The notes below the pieces were generated by a model. It saw only the letters and a list, made by a program, of their open reading frames with translations. It made no database searches and had not been told where the DNA came from. A stretch of DNA of 64,000 bases from positions 186,001 through 250,000 of the forward strand of contig NZ_JACXBU010000002.1 in the NCBI RefSeq assembly GCF_014700075.1. The letters run 5' to 3'. This DNA is from Pseudomonas sp. JM0905a. Lineage in GTDB: Bacteria; Pseudomonadota; Gammaproteobacteria; Pseudomonadales; Pseudomonadaceae. Within the stretch, counting starts at the first letter, position 1. Every line of letters begins with the position of its first letter. Shown here one piece after another: positions 38,233-47,683 of this stretch. The position numbers were made by a program, and so were the translations under genes.

Positions 38233-39813
38233 ATGGAATTCGACTACATCATCGTTGGCGCCGGTTCTGCCGGCTGCGTCCTGGCCAACCGGCTGAGCGC
38301 CAATCCGGAAACCCGCGTCTGTCTGCTGGAAGCCGGCCCGGAAGACAGCTCGCCACTGATCCATATCCCGGTCGGCATGGCAGCTATCCTGCCGACCCGC
38401 CACGTCAACTGGGCCTTCAAAACCGTCGCACAACCCGGTCTGGGCGGGCGCCTCGGCTACCAGCCGCGCGGCAAGGTGCTGGGCGGCAGCAGCTCGATCA
38501 ACGGCATGATCTATATCCGCGGTCACCAGAGTGACTTCGACGATTGGCAGGCGCTGGGCAACGATGGCTGGTCCTTCGCCGATGTGCTGCCCTACTTCCG
38601 CAAGAGCGAGATGCACCATAGCGGCAGCAGCGAATACCACGGCGGTGACGGCGAACTGTACGTCAGCCGAGCCCATCGCCACACCGCCACCGAGGCGTTT
38701 GTCGAAGCCGCGATCAACGCTGGCCACCGCTTCAATCCCGACTTCAATGGCACGCAGCAGGAAGGTGTCGGTTACTACGACGTGACCATCCGCGACGGCC
38801 GCCGCTGGAGCACCGCCACGGCCTTCCTCAAACCGATCCGTGAACGTCGCAACCTCACCGTGCTGACCGGTGCCCACGCCGAGCGCGTCCTGCTCGAAGG
38901 CAAACAGGCCGTCGGTGTCCAGGTGCGGATCAACGGCGTGCACCTGCAACTGAAGGCGCGCAAGGAAGTCCTGCTGGCTGCCGGTGCCTTTGGCAGTCCG
39001 CACCTGCTGATGCTCTCCGGCATCGGTCCGGAGGCGGAACTCAAGCCCCAGGGTATTGCCGTGCAGCACGAGTTGCCGGGCGTCGGCCAGAACCTGCAGG
39101 ACCACCCGGACGTCGTGCTCTGCTACAAGAGCAGCGACACCTCGCTGCTGGGCGTGTCGGTCAGTGGCACGCCGAAAATGAGTAAGGCGCTGTTCGATTA
39201 CCTGCGCCGCCGACGCGGTCCGCTGTCGAGCAACTGCGCCGAAGGGGGCGGCTTCCTCAAGACCGATGCAAACCTGGTGCGCCCGGATATCCAGTTGCAC
39301 TCGGTGATCGGTTCGGTGGACGACCACAACCGCAAGTTCCACTGGGGGCATGGATTCAGCTGCCACGTCTGCGTGCTGCGGCCCAAGAGCATCGGCAACG
39401 TGGGACTGGCCTCCGCCGACCCGAGCGCGGCACCGCGTATCGACCCGAACTTCCTCGGCCACGACGACGATGTCCGGACCCTGCTCAAGGGCTATCGCAT
39501 GGCCCGCGAGATCGTCAGCCAGGCCCCCATGGCGCGCTTTGGCCTCAGAGACATCTACAGCAAGGACCTGCACAGCGACGAGCAACTGATCGATCTGTTG
39601 CGCAAACGTACCGACTCCATCTACCACCCGGTCGGTACTTGCAAGATGGGGCAGGATGAGATGGCCGTGGTCGACAGCCGCTTGCGCGTAAAAGGCATCG
39701 AAGGCCTGCGGGTGATCGATGCCTCGGTCATGCCGACCCTGGTGGGCGGCAACACCAACGCGGCCTCGATCATGATCGCCGAACGCGGCGCCGAGTGGGT
39801 TGCTTCGGCCTGA
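38233..39813 (+). CDS. GMC-family FAD alcohol dehydrogenase (AlkJ/choline dehydrogenase-like)
   Basis: A 526-aa GMC oxidoreductase. The FAD site GAGSAG is at residues 9-14 with LLEAGPEDSSP after it, and RGKVLGGSSSINGMIYIRG is the GMC signature. The active-site His lies in YHPVGTCKMG, and GGNTNAAS completes FAD binding. AlkJ-type enzymes oxidise alcohols to aldehydes and pass electrons to the respiratory chain. Together with the preceding esterase it suits the alcohol released from an ester. It ends the tightly spaced enzyme run; a 185-base gap then precedes the efflux genes. Confidence 0.9.
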   Translation: MEFDYIIVGAGSAGCVLANRLSANPETRVCLLEAGPEDSSPLIHIPVGMAAILPTRHVNWAFKTVAQPGLGGRLGYQPRGKVLGGSSSINGMIYIRGHQSDFDDWQALGNDGWSFADVLPYFRKSEMHHSGSSEYHGGDGELYVSRAHRHTATEAFVEAAINAGHRFNPDFNGTQQEGVGYYDVTIRDGRRWSTATAFLKPIRERRNLTVLTGAHAERVLLEGKQAVGVQVRINGVHLQLKARKEVLLAAGAFGSPHLLMLSGIGPEAELKPQGIAVQHELPGVGQNLQDHPDVVLCYKSSDTSLLGVSVSGTPKMSKALFDYLRRRRGPLSSNCAEGGGFLKTDANLVRPDIQLHSVIGSVDDHNRKFHWGHGFSCHVCVLRPKSIGNVGLASADPSAAPRIDPNFLGHDDDVRTLLKGYRMAREIVSQAPMARFGLRDIYSKDLHSDEQLIDLLRKRTDSIYHPVGTCKMGQDEMAVVDSRLRVKGIEGLRVIDASVMPTLVGGNTNAASIMIAERGAEWVASA

Positions 39814-39998
39814 TACCAGGGAACGTCCACGCTCGTGGAGCGTGGACATTTCCTTTCGGGGTGCCAGAAACACGGCCTCACATAGGGCTGGGCTGACGAA
39901 TAAACGCGCTCACTGTTCGCCTTCGCTTTTAACGACGCACGCTGCTCCGGGAGTACGTGCTGCCCTGCATGGCCTGCCCTTGAACAAGGAGACCCGAC

Positions 39999-41090
39999 AT
40001 GACACCGATCAAGACGCTGCTGCTATGTAGCTATGCATGCGGCCTGGCTCTCGCCGTCGTGGGCTGCGAGGAGGCAAAGCAAGTGGCGGAGCCGCCGCGG
40101 CCAGTCCGCACGGTAATCGCAAAGCCTGCTGCGATCGGTGAGGAAGTCGCCCAGACAGGCGAGATCCAGGCGAATGTCGAGACCAATCTGGGCTTTCGCA
40201 TTGACGGCCGCGTCGCGACCCGTACCGCAGAGGTCGGCATGAATGTGGTCAAGGGGCAGGTTCTGGCGACACTCGACCCGAGCGATGTCCAGAACGAGGT
40301 GCTGACCGCCGAGGCTGAGGTGAAGAGCGCCGAGGCCGCAGAGGGTTTGGCACGAGCGGAGCTCGATCGCCAGCGCACCCTCTTCAAGAAGCAGTTCGTC
40401 GCACGCGCCCGGGTCGAGGAAGCTGAAGCCAACTGGCGCGCCGCGAACGCCAAGCTCAACGTCGCGAAAACGGGGCTGCAGACTGCACGCAACAAATTGA
40501 CCTACACCGAGCTGCGCGCGCCCGACGACGCCGTCGTCAGCGCTGTCGCGGTGAATGCCGGGCAGGTCGTCGATGCCGGCCAGCCCGCGATTACACTCTC
40601 CTCGACCCACGAACGTGACGCCGTCTTCAATGTCTCCGAACGGATCTACACCACCGTGCCGCTCGACGTACAGGTCGAAGTGGCGCTCGTGTCCGACCCC
40701 ACGATCAAGGTCATCGGCCCGATCCGCGATGCGAGCCCGACCGCGGACCCGGTGACCCGCACCTACCGCGTCCGCATCGCCCTGCCTGGCGCCCCCGACG
40801 CCATGACGCTGGGAGCCACCGTGACGGGGCGCATCATTCTGCCCGGCAAGTCCCTCATCGTCCTCCCGGCCTCGGCCCTGACGAGCGAGAACGGCAAACC
40901 CGCGGTCTTTGTCGTCCAGCCCGCCTCCCAGGAACTCGTCCGCAAGCCCGTCGTGGTCGCCCGCCATACGGCGACGCAGACGCTGATCGAGTCCGGCCTC
41001 AACGAGGGAGATGCAGTGGTCACCGCAGGCGTGAGCAAGCTCAGACCCGGCCAGAAGGTCACCTCTGACGCGGCAGAGGTGACCAAATGA
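39999..41090 (+). CDS. RND efflux periplasmic adaptor (membrane fusion) lipoprotein
   Basis: A 363-aa adaptor. A lipobox VVGC with Cys23 follows a hydrophobic start. The lipoyl and alpha-hairpin part (LGFRIDGRVATRTAEVGMNVVKGQVLATLD, split over two strands, then a coiled coil at about 90-150) and the beta-barrel are normal. It overlaps the transporter gene by four bases. Leu codons are largely ctc and Ala/Arg codon choice differs from the neighbours, which favour ctg, so the pair looks acquired from another high-GC, perhaps alphaproteobacterial, source. No outer-membrane TolC-type gene is adjacent. Confidence 0.9.
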   Translation: MTPIKTLLLCSYACGLALAVVGCEEAKQVAEPPRPVRTVIAKPAAIGEEVAQTGEIQANVETNLGFRIDGRVATRTAEVGMNVVKGQVLATLDPSDVQNEVLTAEAEVKSAEAAEGLARAELDRQRTLFKKQFVARARVEEAEANWRAANAKLNVAKTGLQTARNKLTYTELRAPDDAVVSAVAVNAGQVVDAGQPAITLSSTHERDAVFNVSERIYTTVPLDVQVEVALVSDPTIKVIGPIRDASPTADPVTRTYRVRIALPGAPDAMTLGATVTGRIILPGKSLIVLPASALTSENGKPAVFVVQPASQELVRKPVVVARHTATQTLIESGLNEGDAVVTAGVSKLRPGQKVTSDAAEVTK

Positions 41091-44000
41091 GTGCGAACAA
41101 GGTAGCCCCGGACAATCAGGGTGGCTTCAACCTCTCGGCCTGGTCCATCAGCCAGAAGCCGCTGATCTTCTTCCTCATGCTGATCACGCTGATTGGCGGT
41201 GCGCTCAGCTACACGAAGCTGAGCCGCAACGAGGACCCGGCCTTCACCATCAAGACCATGGTGGTAGCCGCCCGCTGGCCCGGCGCGAACATCGACGACA
41301 CGACGAAGCTGCTGACCGACCGCCTGGAGAAGAAGCTGGAGGAGATTCCCTATCTCGACCGGCTCGATAGCTACACGCGCCCCGGCGAGACCGTGATCAT
41401 GGTGAACCTGCGCGACGATGCGCCGGCAAGCATCGTCCCCGACGCCTGGTATCAGGTGCGCAAGAAGATGGCCGACATCTCCACGACACTCCCGGGCGGC
41501 GTGCAGGGGCCCTTCTTCGACGACGAGTTCGGTGACACCTATGGTCAGATCTACGGGTTCAGGGCCGAGGGGTTTTCGGATCGCGAACTGCGCGATTACC
41601 TCGAAGGCGTGCGGGCCGAACTGCTGCGCCTCCCGGGCATCGGCAAGGTACAACTCCTGGGTGTGCAGGAGGAGCAGATCGCCGTCGAGTTCTCACCCGG
41701 CAAGCTCGCCGCCTTCGGGCTCGACGAAGAGGCCGCGCTGCGGGCCTTGAAGGCGCAGAACGCGGTCAGTCCGACCGGCACTGTGCGTTTGGCCGACGAC
41801 AAGATCGCGCTGCGCGTCAGCGGTGGCTTCGTATCCGAGGAAAGCCTGCGCAACATGACGCTGCGGGCGAACGATCGTTTCGTGCCGCTCACCGAACTCG
41901 CCACGGTGCAGCGCATTCCAGCCGACCCACCGGCCCCGCAGTTCCGAGTCAACGGCGAGAAGGCGCTCGGCCTCGCCGTCTCCATGACCTCGGGCGGCAA
42001 TCTCCTCGAGTTCGGACAGGCGGTGAGAGACCGCATGGACGAAGTGAGGATGGCGCTGCCCCACGGTATCGAGATGCTTCAGGTCGCAGACCAATCCACC
42101 GTGGTGAAGCAGGCGGTGAGCGGCTTCCTCACCGTATTGGCCGAGGCGATCGCGATCGTGCTCGCAGTCTCGTTCCTCTCGCTCGGCGTCCGGGCCGGGC
42201 TCGTCGTGAGCATTTCGATTCCCTTCGTCCTGGCGCTGACCTTCATCGGCATGGAGCTCGCCGGCATCGGTCTCCAGCGCATCTCGCTTGGCGCGCTGAT
42301 CATTGCCCTCGGTCTGCTCGTCGACGACGCGATGATCACGGTCGAAGCCATGGTCGGGAAGCTCGAGGAGGGCTGGAGCCTCGGGCGAGCGGCGAGCTTC
42401 GCCTACGATTCGACCGCTTTCCCGATGCTGACGGGCACCCTCGTCATGATCGCCGGCTTCATCCCGGTCGGCTTCGCCGCTTCAAGCGCGGGTGAGTACT
42501 GCTACTCGATGTTCATGGTGGTCTTGATCTCGCTGTCGGCGTCCTGGGTCGTCGCCGTCCTGTTCTCGCCGTTGCTCGGCACCCTGATCCTGCCGAAATC
42601 GCTGCCGAATCACGGCCATGGCGGCGGCCGGATCATGAAGGCCTACGAGCGCGCCCTGGCCTGGGTCCTCGGTCATCGTGCCCTCACCCTCACGGTGGCG
42701 GTCGTGGCCTTCGCGGCGTCCCTCAGCGCCTCCACCTACCTCGAGCAGCAGTTCTTCCCGCCCTCCGACCGGCCCGAGCTCCTGGTCAGCCTGACACTGC
42801 CGCAGAACGCGTCCCTGGAGGCCACGGATCGAGAAGCGCGGAAGCTGGAAAAACTGCTCAAGGACGACCCCAACGTCGAGCGCTTTTCGACCTATATCGG
42901 CTCCGGCGCAATCCGTTTCTACTTGCCGATGGAGGTGCTGCTGCAGAACGACAACGTCACCCAGACGGTGGTGATCGCCAAGGGCATCAAGGAGCGCGAC
43001 GCGCTACAGGCCAAACTCGCTGCAACGTTCAAGACCGAATTCCCGGGCCTTATCGCCCGCGCGACGCCACTGGAACTCGGCCCGCCGGTCGGCTGGCCGC
43101 TCAAGTACCGCATCACCGGCCCCGATCAGACCAAGGTGCGCGACATCGCCGGGCAGCTCGCCAACCTCATCTCGGCCAACCCGGACACGCGGGAGGTGCA
43201 CCTGCTGTCGGGCGAACCGCAAAGGAGTGTCCTCGTCGCAATCGACCAGACCCAGGCACGAGCGCTGGGGCTTTCGTCCGAGGAGGTGGCGAGCAACATG
43301 GCGGCGATCTTCTCCGGCACGACGGTGACGACCGTGCGCGACCGGGACCGGCTCGTCGACGTGATCGTGCGCGCGCAGGTCGGCGAGCGCACCGATCTGG
43401 CGACCCTCGCCAATCTGCAGATCCGCACCGCCCAGGGCCATACCATCCCGCTGTCACAGATAGCCAAACTCAGCTACGGCGTTGAGGATCCGATCGTCTG
43501 GCGGCGGCAACGTCTTCCGCTTGTCACCGTTCAGGCCGATGTGTACGAGGGCCTTGAGGCGGCGACTGTCGTACACGCGCTCGCACCCGCCGTGGCTGAA
43601 TTCGCCGCCGGACTGCCCAAAGGCTACAAGGTCGAAACGGGCGGCGCGGTCGAAGAGGCGGCCAAAGGCAGTCACTCGCTCGCTGCCGTCCTGCCGGTGA
43701 CGGCGCTCGTGATGTGCGTGCTGCTGATGGTCCAACTGCGCAGCTTCTCGCGCCTGTTCCTCGCCCTCGCGATGGCGCCATTCGGCCTGATCGGCGTCGT
43801 CCTGGCGATGCTGCCAACCGGAACGCCCATGGGCTTTGTGGCGCAGCTCGGCGTCATCGCCCTGGTCGGCATGATCGTCCGCAACGCGATCATCCTGATC
43901 GAGGAAGTGGACATCAATGTCAGCACGGGCCAGTCGCCGCGCGACGCCATCATGCACGCCGCGATGCACAGGGCACGTCCCATCGTGCTGACCGCCTGCG

Positions 44001-44188
44001 CAGCGATTCTCGGCATGATTCCGATCGCGCCGCAGATATTCTGGGGGCCGATGGCCTTTGCGGTCATCGGGGGGCTCGCCGTTGCGACAATCGTGACCCT
44101 CACAGTCCTGCCCTGCGCGATCTCCCTCCTGTTGCACTGGGAGAACCGCGAGCGAACGTCGCAGTTGAGCACTTTGCCGGGGAACTGA
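41087..44188 (+). CDS. RND-family efflux transporter (AcrB/MexB-like, heavy-metal/multidrug type)
   Basis: A 1033-aa inner-membrane pump with the two-fold RND layout: TM1 near residues 25-45, a large periplasmic loop, a block of helices (about 335-535), a second loop and a final block of helices (about 860-1020). The proton-relay Asp pair is visible in LGLLVDDAMI (fourth helix). It works with the adaptor encoded just upstream and needs an outer-membrane channel from elsewhere. Codon use (ctc-rich) is unlike the surrounding genes. It is probably a detoxifying pump for hydrophobic substrates or intermediates; the substrate is unknown. Confidence 0.93.
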   Translation: MSANKVAPDNQGGFNLSAWSISQKPLIFFLMLITLIGGALSYTKLSRNEDPAFTIKTMVVAARWPGANIDDTTKLLTDRLEKKLEEIPYLDRLDSYTRPGETVIMVNLRDDAPASIVPDAWYQVRKKMADISTTLPGGVQGPFFDDEFGDTYGQIYGFRAEGFSDRELRDYLEGVRAELLRLPGIGKVQLLGVQEEQIAVEFSPGKLAAFGLDEEAALRALKAQNAVSPTGTVRLADDKIALRVSGGFVSEESLRNMTLRANDRFVPLTELATVQRIPADPPAPQFRVNGEKALGLAVSMTSGGNLLEFGQAVRDRMDEVRMALPHGIEMLQVADQSTVVKQAVSGFLTVLAEAIAIVLAVSFLSLGVRAGLVVSISIPFVLALTFIGMELAGIGLQRISLGALIIALGLLVDDAMITVEAMVGKLEEGWSLGRAASFAYDSTAFPMLTGTLVMIAGFIPVGFAASSAGEYCYSMFMVVLISLSASWVVAVLFSPLLGTLILPKSLPNHGHGGGRIMKAYERALAWVLGHRALTLTVAVVAFAASLSASTYLEQQFFPPSDRPELLVSLTLPQNASLEATDREARKLEKLLKDDPNVERFSTYIGSGAIRFYLPMEVLLQNDNVTQTVVIAKGIKERDALQAKLAATFKTEFPGLIARATPLELGPPVGWPLKYRITGPDQTKVRDIAGQLANLISANPDTREVHLLSGEPQRSVLVAIDQTQARALGLSSEEVASNMAAIFSGTTVTTVRDRDRLVDVIVRAQVGERTDLATLANLQIRTAQGHTIPLSQIAKLSYGVEDPIVWRRQRLPLVTVQADVYEGLEAATVVHALAPAVAEFAAGLPKGYKVETGGAVEEAAKGSHSLAAVLPVTALVMCVLLMVQLRSFSRLFLALAMAPFGLIGVVLAMLPTGTPMGFVAQLGVIALVGMIVRNAIILIEEVDINVSTGQSPRDAIMHAAMHRARPIVLTACAAILGMIPIAPQIFWGPMAFAVIGGLAVATIVTLTVLPCAISLLLHWENRERTSQLSTLPGN

Positions 44189-44240
44189 TCATCGCTCGGG
44201 CCGGAACAGCGACGTCGCGCCCCTGAGCGAATTGGTGCTG

Positions 44241-44270
44241 CGGCAGCCCGGTGCCCTGCCCGGGCTGCCG
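44241..44270. terminator. GC hairpin between converging RND and outer-membrane genes
   Basis: CGGCAGCCCG (44241-44250) pairs perfectly with CGGGCTGCCG (44261-44270) across a 10-base loop. There is no T-run. It is probably a transcript-end structure for one or both converging genes. Confidence 0.5.
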
Positions 44271-44285
44271 GCCCCTTCCGTAAGG

Positions 44286-45242
44286 TCAGAGCTCGAATGG
44301 AATGCTGAGCTTGGCCCACAGCATGTCGCCCTCCGGGCGATTCTCCACGTCGAACTCCTTGGCCCAGCGGATCTCGGCGCTGCAGTACTCGAGGAAGGTG
44401 TAGTACAGCGCCGGGCCGACGGCGAAGACCTGGCCACGCATGCCGTCGTCCACATCCTCACCAAGGAACTGCACGGTCCTTCCATGCTGTTTGTCGTCGG
44501 TGGTCTGCTTCAGGTAGTAGCCGTTCAGGCCCAGGCGCAGGTTGTCCGTTACCCCGTAGCTGGCCGAATAGTCGAAATGGAAGATCTGCCCGGAGCGATA
44601 GTCGGTGTCGTCGTTCTCTTCGTTGAAGCTGTAGGTAGCCTTCAGCGACAGCTCGGTGCGTTCCGTAGGTAGCCAGGTGAAGGAAAACAGCGGCTTGTAG
44701 GTGTAGAAGTTGGTGCTGGTGTTGGCCAGCCGGTCGGTATCGTAATCGCCGGTGGGAAGGGTGATTTCCAGCGCGGCGCCCAGCGTGAGGGTCTTGCCCA
44801 TATCCCATAGGATGATCGGGGCCAGTGTGGTATCACCGATGCTTTTCCGCTCGTCGTTCAGGCCGAAGGCGGAGACGCGCTGCCGTACATAGGGAACAGC
44901 GACGTAGCCCCCCAGCCGCCCGCCGAAGACCCGCAGCGGGCTCACATAATCCAGGCGCGCGGTGATCGAATCCGAGGTGATCTCGGCGCCGGGTACCTCG
45001 CCTCCCTGGGAGCTGAGGTTCAGCTTTCCGGCTTTGTAATGGTTGTAGTAAACGACGAAGGCGAACAGGTGGTCGGGCAGGTTGTTCACGTCCAGGGGCA
45101 GCGTGAAGAAGCCATCGGTTCCCGGCGCGATGTTGTCCACGCCGTTCTCGGTGGCGTGGACGGAGACGCTGAGGCTCAGGGCAAGGCATATCGCCAGGTG
45201 CAGCGGCGTATGCGCAAGAGTCGGATTCATGTTTGCGCTCAT
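44286..45242 (-). CDS. Outer-membrane protein, phenol MetA-pathway/SphA-like family
   Basis: A 318-aa exported beta-barrel protein. The signal peptide covers about residues 1-30 (ending SVSVHATENG). The mature protein starts with NIAPGTDGFFTLPLDVNNLPDH and contains the family pattern GDTTLAPIILWDMGKTLTLGAALEITLPTGDYD. The last strand AKLSIPFEL ends in a hydrophobic residue. Members of this family are linked to uptake of aromatic or hydrophobic growth substrates. The start could also be ATG 45230. It is monocistronic, converges on the RND pump gene and has no copy of the regulon palindrome upstream. Confidence 0.8.
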   Translation of the reverse strand: MSANMNPTLAHTPLHLAICLALSLSVSVHATENGVDNIAPGTDGFFTLPLDVNNLPDHLFAFVVYYNHYKAGKLNLSSQGGEVPGAEITSDSITARLDYVSPLRVFGGRLGGYVAVPYVRQRVSAFGLNDERKSIGDTTLAPIILWDMGKTLTLGAALEITLPTGDYDTDRLANTSTNFYTYKPLFSFTWLPTERTELSLKATYSFNEENDDTDYRSGQIFHFDYSASYGVTDNLRLGLNGYYLKQTTDDKQHGRTVQFLGEDVDDGMRGQVFAVGPALYYTFLEYCSAEIRWAKEFDVENRPEGDMLWAKLSIPFEL

Positions 45243-45556
45243 TCTTATTGGATACGGAGTCGCAGGTTTTGGCCCTGCTGTAGGTATAGGCCGAATTGGC
45301 CGCCGGGGTAAGGGAATTGGCGGTCAGCGGAACTGAAAAGGGGACACATTTATTTTCTCTACTCCAAACGTCCGTTCTGGCCGAAAAACTGTCTCTCGCA
45401 ATCGGACGCGCTCCGCCGCCACTGTCGGACAAGGCCCCCTGAGCAATTCAGCATCACACTCGACACGTCTTCGCGCACAAAAAAAGACGCCCCGAAGGGC
45501 GCCAAAAACGCAGAATCTTGACCGACTCCTGCACCGTCGGGTGCAGGGTGGAAGAG
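45243..45556. other. Intergenic region outer-membrane gene / aldehyde dehydrogenase
   Basis: 314 bases with no supported gene. The left part holds the promoter region of the outer-membrane gene. The right part holds the terminator at 45479-45503 and a second hairpin, CTGCACC-GTC-GGGTGCAG near 45533-45550, just after the aldehyde dehydrogenase stop. Confidence 0.6.
45479..45503 (-). terminator. Intrinsic terminator of the amine oxidase 2 operon
   Basis: On the minus strand GGCGCCC-TTCG-GGGCGTC is followed by a seven-base T-run. It lies about 54 bases beyond the aldehyde dehydrogenase stop codon. Confidence 0.85.
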
Positions 45557-46981
45557 TCAACGCAGCAGAAGGCGCAGCAATCCCTGTGTCAGCCGCCCGT
45601 AGGGTGGCTTGAGCAGGAAGCTGCCGTTGAAGCGGGCCTGGTAGAAGATCGGCCGCATCTTGCTGAAGGTCTGGAAACCCTCTTCCGCGTGGTAATGCCC
45701 CAGCCCCGAATTGCCGACGCCGCCAAACGGCAGGTTTTCCTGCAGCACGTGCAGCATCACGCTGTTGACCGAGACACCACCGGAAAGCGTCTGCCGCAGC
45801 ACCTGCTGGACACGCCCCGAGTCATCGTCGAACAGGTACAGCGCCAGGGGGCGCTCATGGGCATTGATGTAGTCCACGGCCTCTTCCAGCTGGCGATAAC
45901 CGAGCACGGGCAACAAGGGGCCGAAAATTTCCTCCCGCATGATCTGCATGTCATCGCGCACGCCGAACACCAGGTGCGGCGCCAGCTTGCCGGCGCGGCG
46001 CGCCTCTTCGACATCGGCCAGCGCCACTACCCGTGCCCCTTTCTCGCGGGCGTCGGCCAACAGGCCTTCGACCCGCGCCATCTGGCGGGCGTTGATCATG
46101 CAGCTGTAGTCCGGGTTGGCCCCGAGCGGCTGCGGGTAGTAGAGGGCCACGGCAGCCTTGGCGTGTTCGATGAACTCGGCCTCGCTGCCTTCCGGCAGGA
46201 ACAGGTAGTCCGGGGCCACGCAGGTCTGCCCGGAGTTCAGGCACTTGCCCCAGAGAATGGTCTCGGCGGCGCCCTTCAAGGAATACCCTGGCGCCACCAG
46301 GGTCGGCGACTTGCCGCCCAGCTCCAGGGTCACGGGCGTCAGGTTCTCGCTGCAATTACGCATGATCTGCCGACCGACTTCCGGTGACCCGGTGAAGATC
46401 AGGTGATCGAACGGCAGGCGGGAGAACTGGTCGTTGATTCCCGGCCCCGGCTGAACCACGGCCACCAGGTCCTGGCTGAAACGCTGGCCGAGCAGGCGCG
46501 CCAGCAGCGCCCCGTAGCGACTGGAGTCACTGGCGATCTTGATCATCGCGCGGTTGCCGGCGGCCAGGGCACCGCAGAGCGGTCCCAGGGTCAGGTACAG
46601 CGGATAGTTCCAGGGCGCGGCGATGCCGATCACCCCGAGCGGCTGGGCGAGCAGCGCGGCACGTCCGGGCTGGAACCAGACTCCGACCCCACGGCGCTGT
46701 GGCTTCATCCAGCGCTTCAGGCACTTGAGCGCATGATTGATTTCGCTGACCAGGCCAAAGATGTCCAGCAACTTGGTCTCGTGTACGGAGCGGTGGCCGA
46801 AATCGGCTGCGATGGCGGCGGCGATTTCGTCGGCGTTGTCCAGCACCACAGACTTCAGGGCCAGCAAGTTGGCGCGACGGGTCTGATACGACGGATAGCG
46901 TTCACGGGCGAAGGACGCGCGTTGACTGGCAAAGACCTGGCGCATCTGCTCGACGGCCGGCCCGACTTGTTCGATCGACAT
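45557..46981 (-). CDS. Coniferyl-aldehyde-dehydrogenase-type NAD(P)+ aldehyde dehydrogenase
   Basis: A 474-aa aldehyde dehydrogenase of the CALDH group (class 3-like). The NAD region GVIGIAAPWNYPLYLTLGP is at 116-134, the general base Glu is E220 (TLELGGK) and the catalytic Cys is C254 (NSGQTCVAPDY). The C-terminal FGGVGNSGLGHYHAEEGF pattern is typical. It oxidises aldehydes to acids in the cytosol. It is the last gene of a six-gene minus-strand operon and would handle the aldehyde from amine oxidation or from the GMC dehydrogenase. The gap to the membrane protein gene is 18 bases. Confidence 0.9.
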   Translation of the reverse strand: MSIEQVGPAVEQMRQVFASQRASFARERYPSYQTRRANLLALKSVVLDNADEIAAAIAADFGHRSVHETKLLDIFGLVSEINHALKCLKRWMKPQRRGVGVWFQPGRAALLAQPLGVIGIAAPWNYPLYLTLGPLCGALAAGNRAMIKIASDSSRYGALLARLLGQRFSQDLVAVVQPGPGINDQFSRLPFDHLIFTGSPEVGRQIMRNCSENLTPVTLELGGKSPTLVAPGYSLKGAAETILWGKCLNSGQTCVAPDYLFLPEGSEAEFIEHAKAAVALYYPQPLGANPDYSCMINARQMARVEGLLADAREKGARVVALADVEEARRAGKLAPHLVFGVRDDMQIMREEIFGPLLPVLGYRQLEEAVDYINAHERPLALYLFDDDSGRVQQVLRQTLSGGVSVNSVMLHVLQENLPFGGVGNSGLGHYHAEEGFQTFSKMRPIFYQARFNGSFLLKPPYGRLTQGLLRLLLR

Positions 46982-46999
46982 GGGAAGAACTCCGGCGTT

Positions 47000-47662
47000 T
47001 CAGCGAATGCGGACCGCTTTGGCCCGTTCGAAAGCGAAATAGGAGTAGTACAGCTGGACCATCATGTACGACCAGCTCACCAGGGCAATCGTCAGGAACA
47101 CCACCTTCGTCTCGTCACCGGGGATCGGGAAGAAGTCATAGATGCAGGCCACCATCAGCCCCAAAGCCGCCCCGACAGTGACGCCCAGCGCATGCCACTT
47201 CTCTCCTACACCCGCCAGCTTCCAGATGAAGTAGGCGAGGTAGAGGGTATATACCCCCCACATGGTCACGTAGTAGTAGGGAAGCGGCTTGACCATGAAG
47301 TCTGCCTTGATCAGGACGAAGGTCGCCGCAAAGGTGACCACGAATATCAAGGCGTCCTTGAATGCCGAGGGTTTGAAGCTATGGGTGACGGCCATCAGGC
47401 CGAGGACGGCGACGATGGGGATACCAAAGCCACGGGAGAAGGCGTCGAGGAAGTACGAGATGCTGTAGTTGATCTTCGCCAGCCCCGGCAGGTCCGCCTG
47501 GATCAACATCCAGATCAACAGATTGGAGCCGGAGAACGCGACGATCATCCACTCGAAGCCGAGCAGGTAATTACCCCGTCTGACGAATTTCGCCCCGTAG
47601 ATGTATCCGCACAGCACCAGCAGGACGCAGGAAAGCAGCGCCAAAGTCTCTTTGATATCCAT
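47000..47662 (-). CDS. Hypothetical seven-helix membrane protein
   Basis: A 220-aa integral membrane protein that I do not recognise. About seven hydrophobic helices are visible, starting with LALLSCVLLVLCGYIYGAKF (about 7-26), and including VAFSGSNLLIWMLIQ, IPIVAVLGLMAVTH and SWSYMMVQLYYSYFAF. The tail is basic (ERAKAVRIR), suggesting an inside C-terminus. It lies between the cytochrome c gene (gap 21 bases) and the aldehyde dehydrogenase gene (gap 18 bases). It might anchor the amine dehydrogenase-cytochrome pair or transport the substrate; neither is shown. No counterpart accompanies amine oxidase 1. Confidence 0.75.
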   Translation of the reverse strand: MDIKETLALLSCVLLVLCGYIYGAKFVRRGNYLLGFEWMIVAFSGSNLLIWMLIQADLPGLAKINYSISYFLDAFSRGFGIPIVAVLGLMAVTHSFKPSAFKDALIFVVTFAATFVLIKADFMVKPLPYYYVTMWGVYTLYLAYFIWKLAGVGEKWHALGVTVGAALGLMVACIYDFFPIPGDETKVVFLTIALVSWSYMMVQLYYSYFAFERAKAVRIR

Positions 47663-47683
47663 GGTAATAGCCTCTGATCTTGG

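Noticed and set aside
38185-39873. 562-aa minus-strand open frame
   Set aside because: Antisense to the GMC dehydrogenase; no domain signature.
44189-44285. Full intrinsic terminator after the RND gene
   Set aside because: The 10-bp GC stem is real but no T-run follows on either strand, so it is listed only as a terminator-like hairpin.
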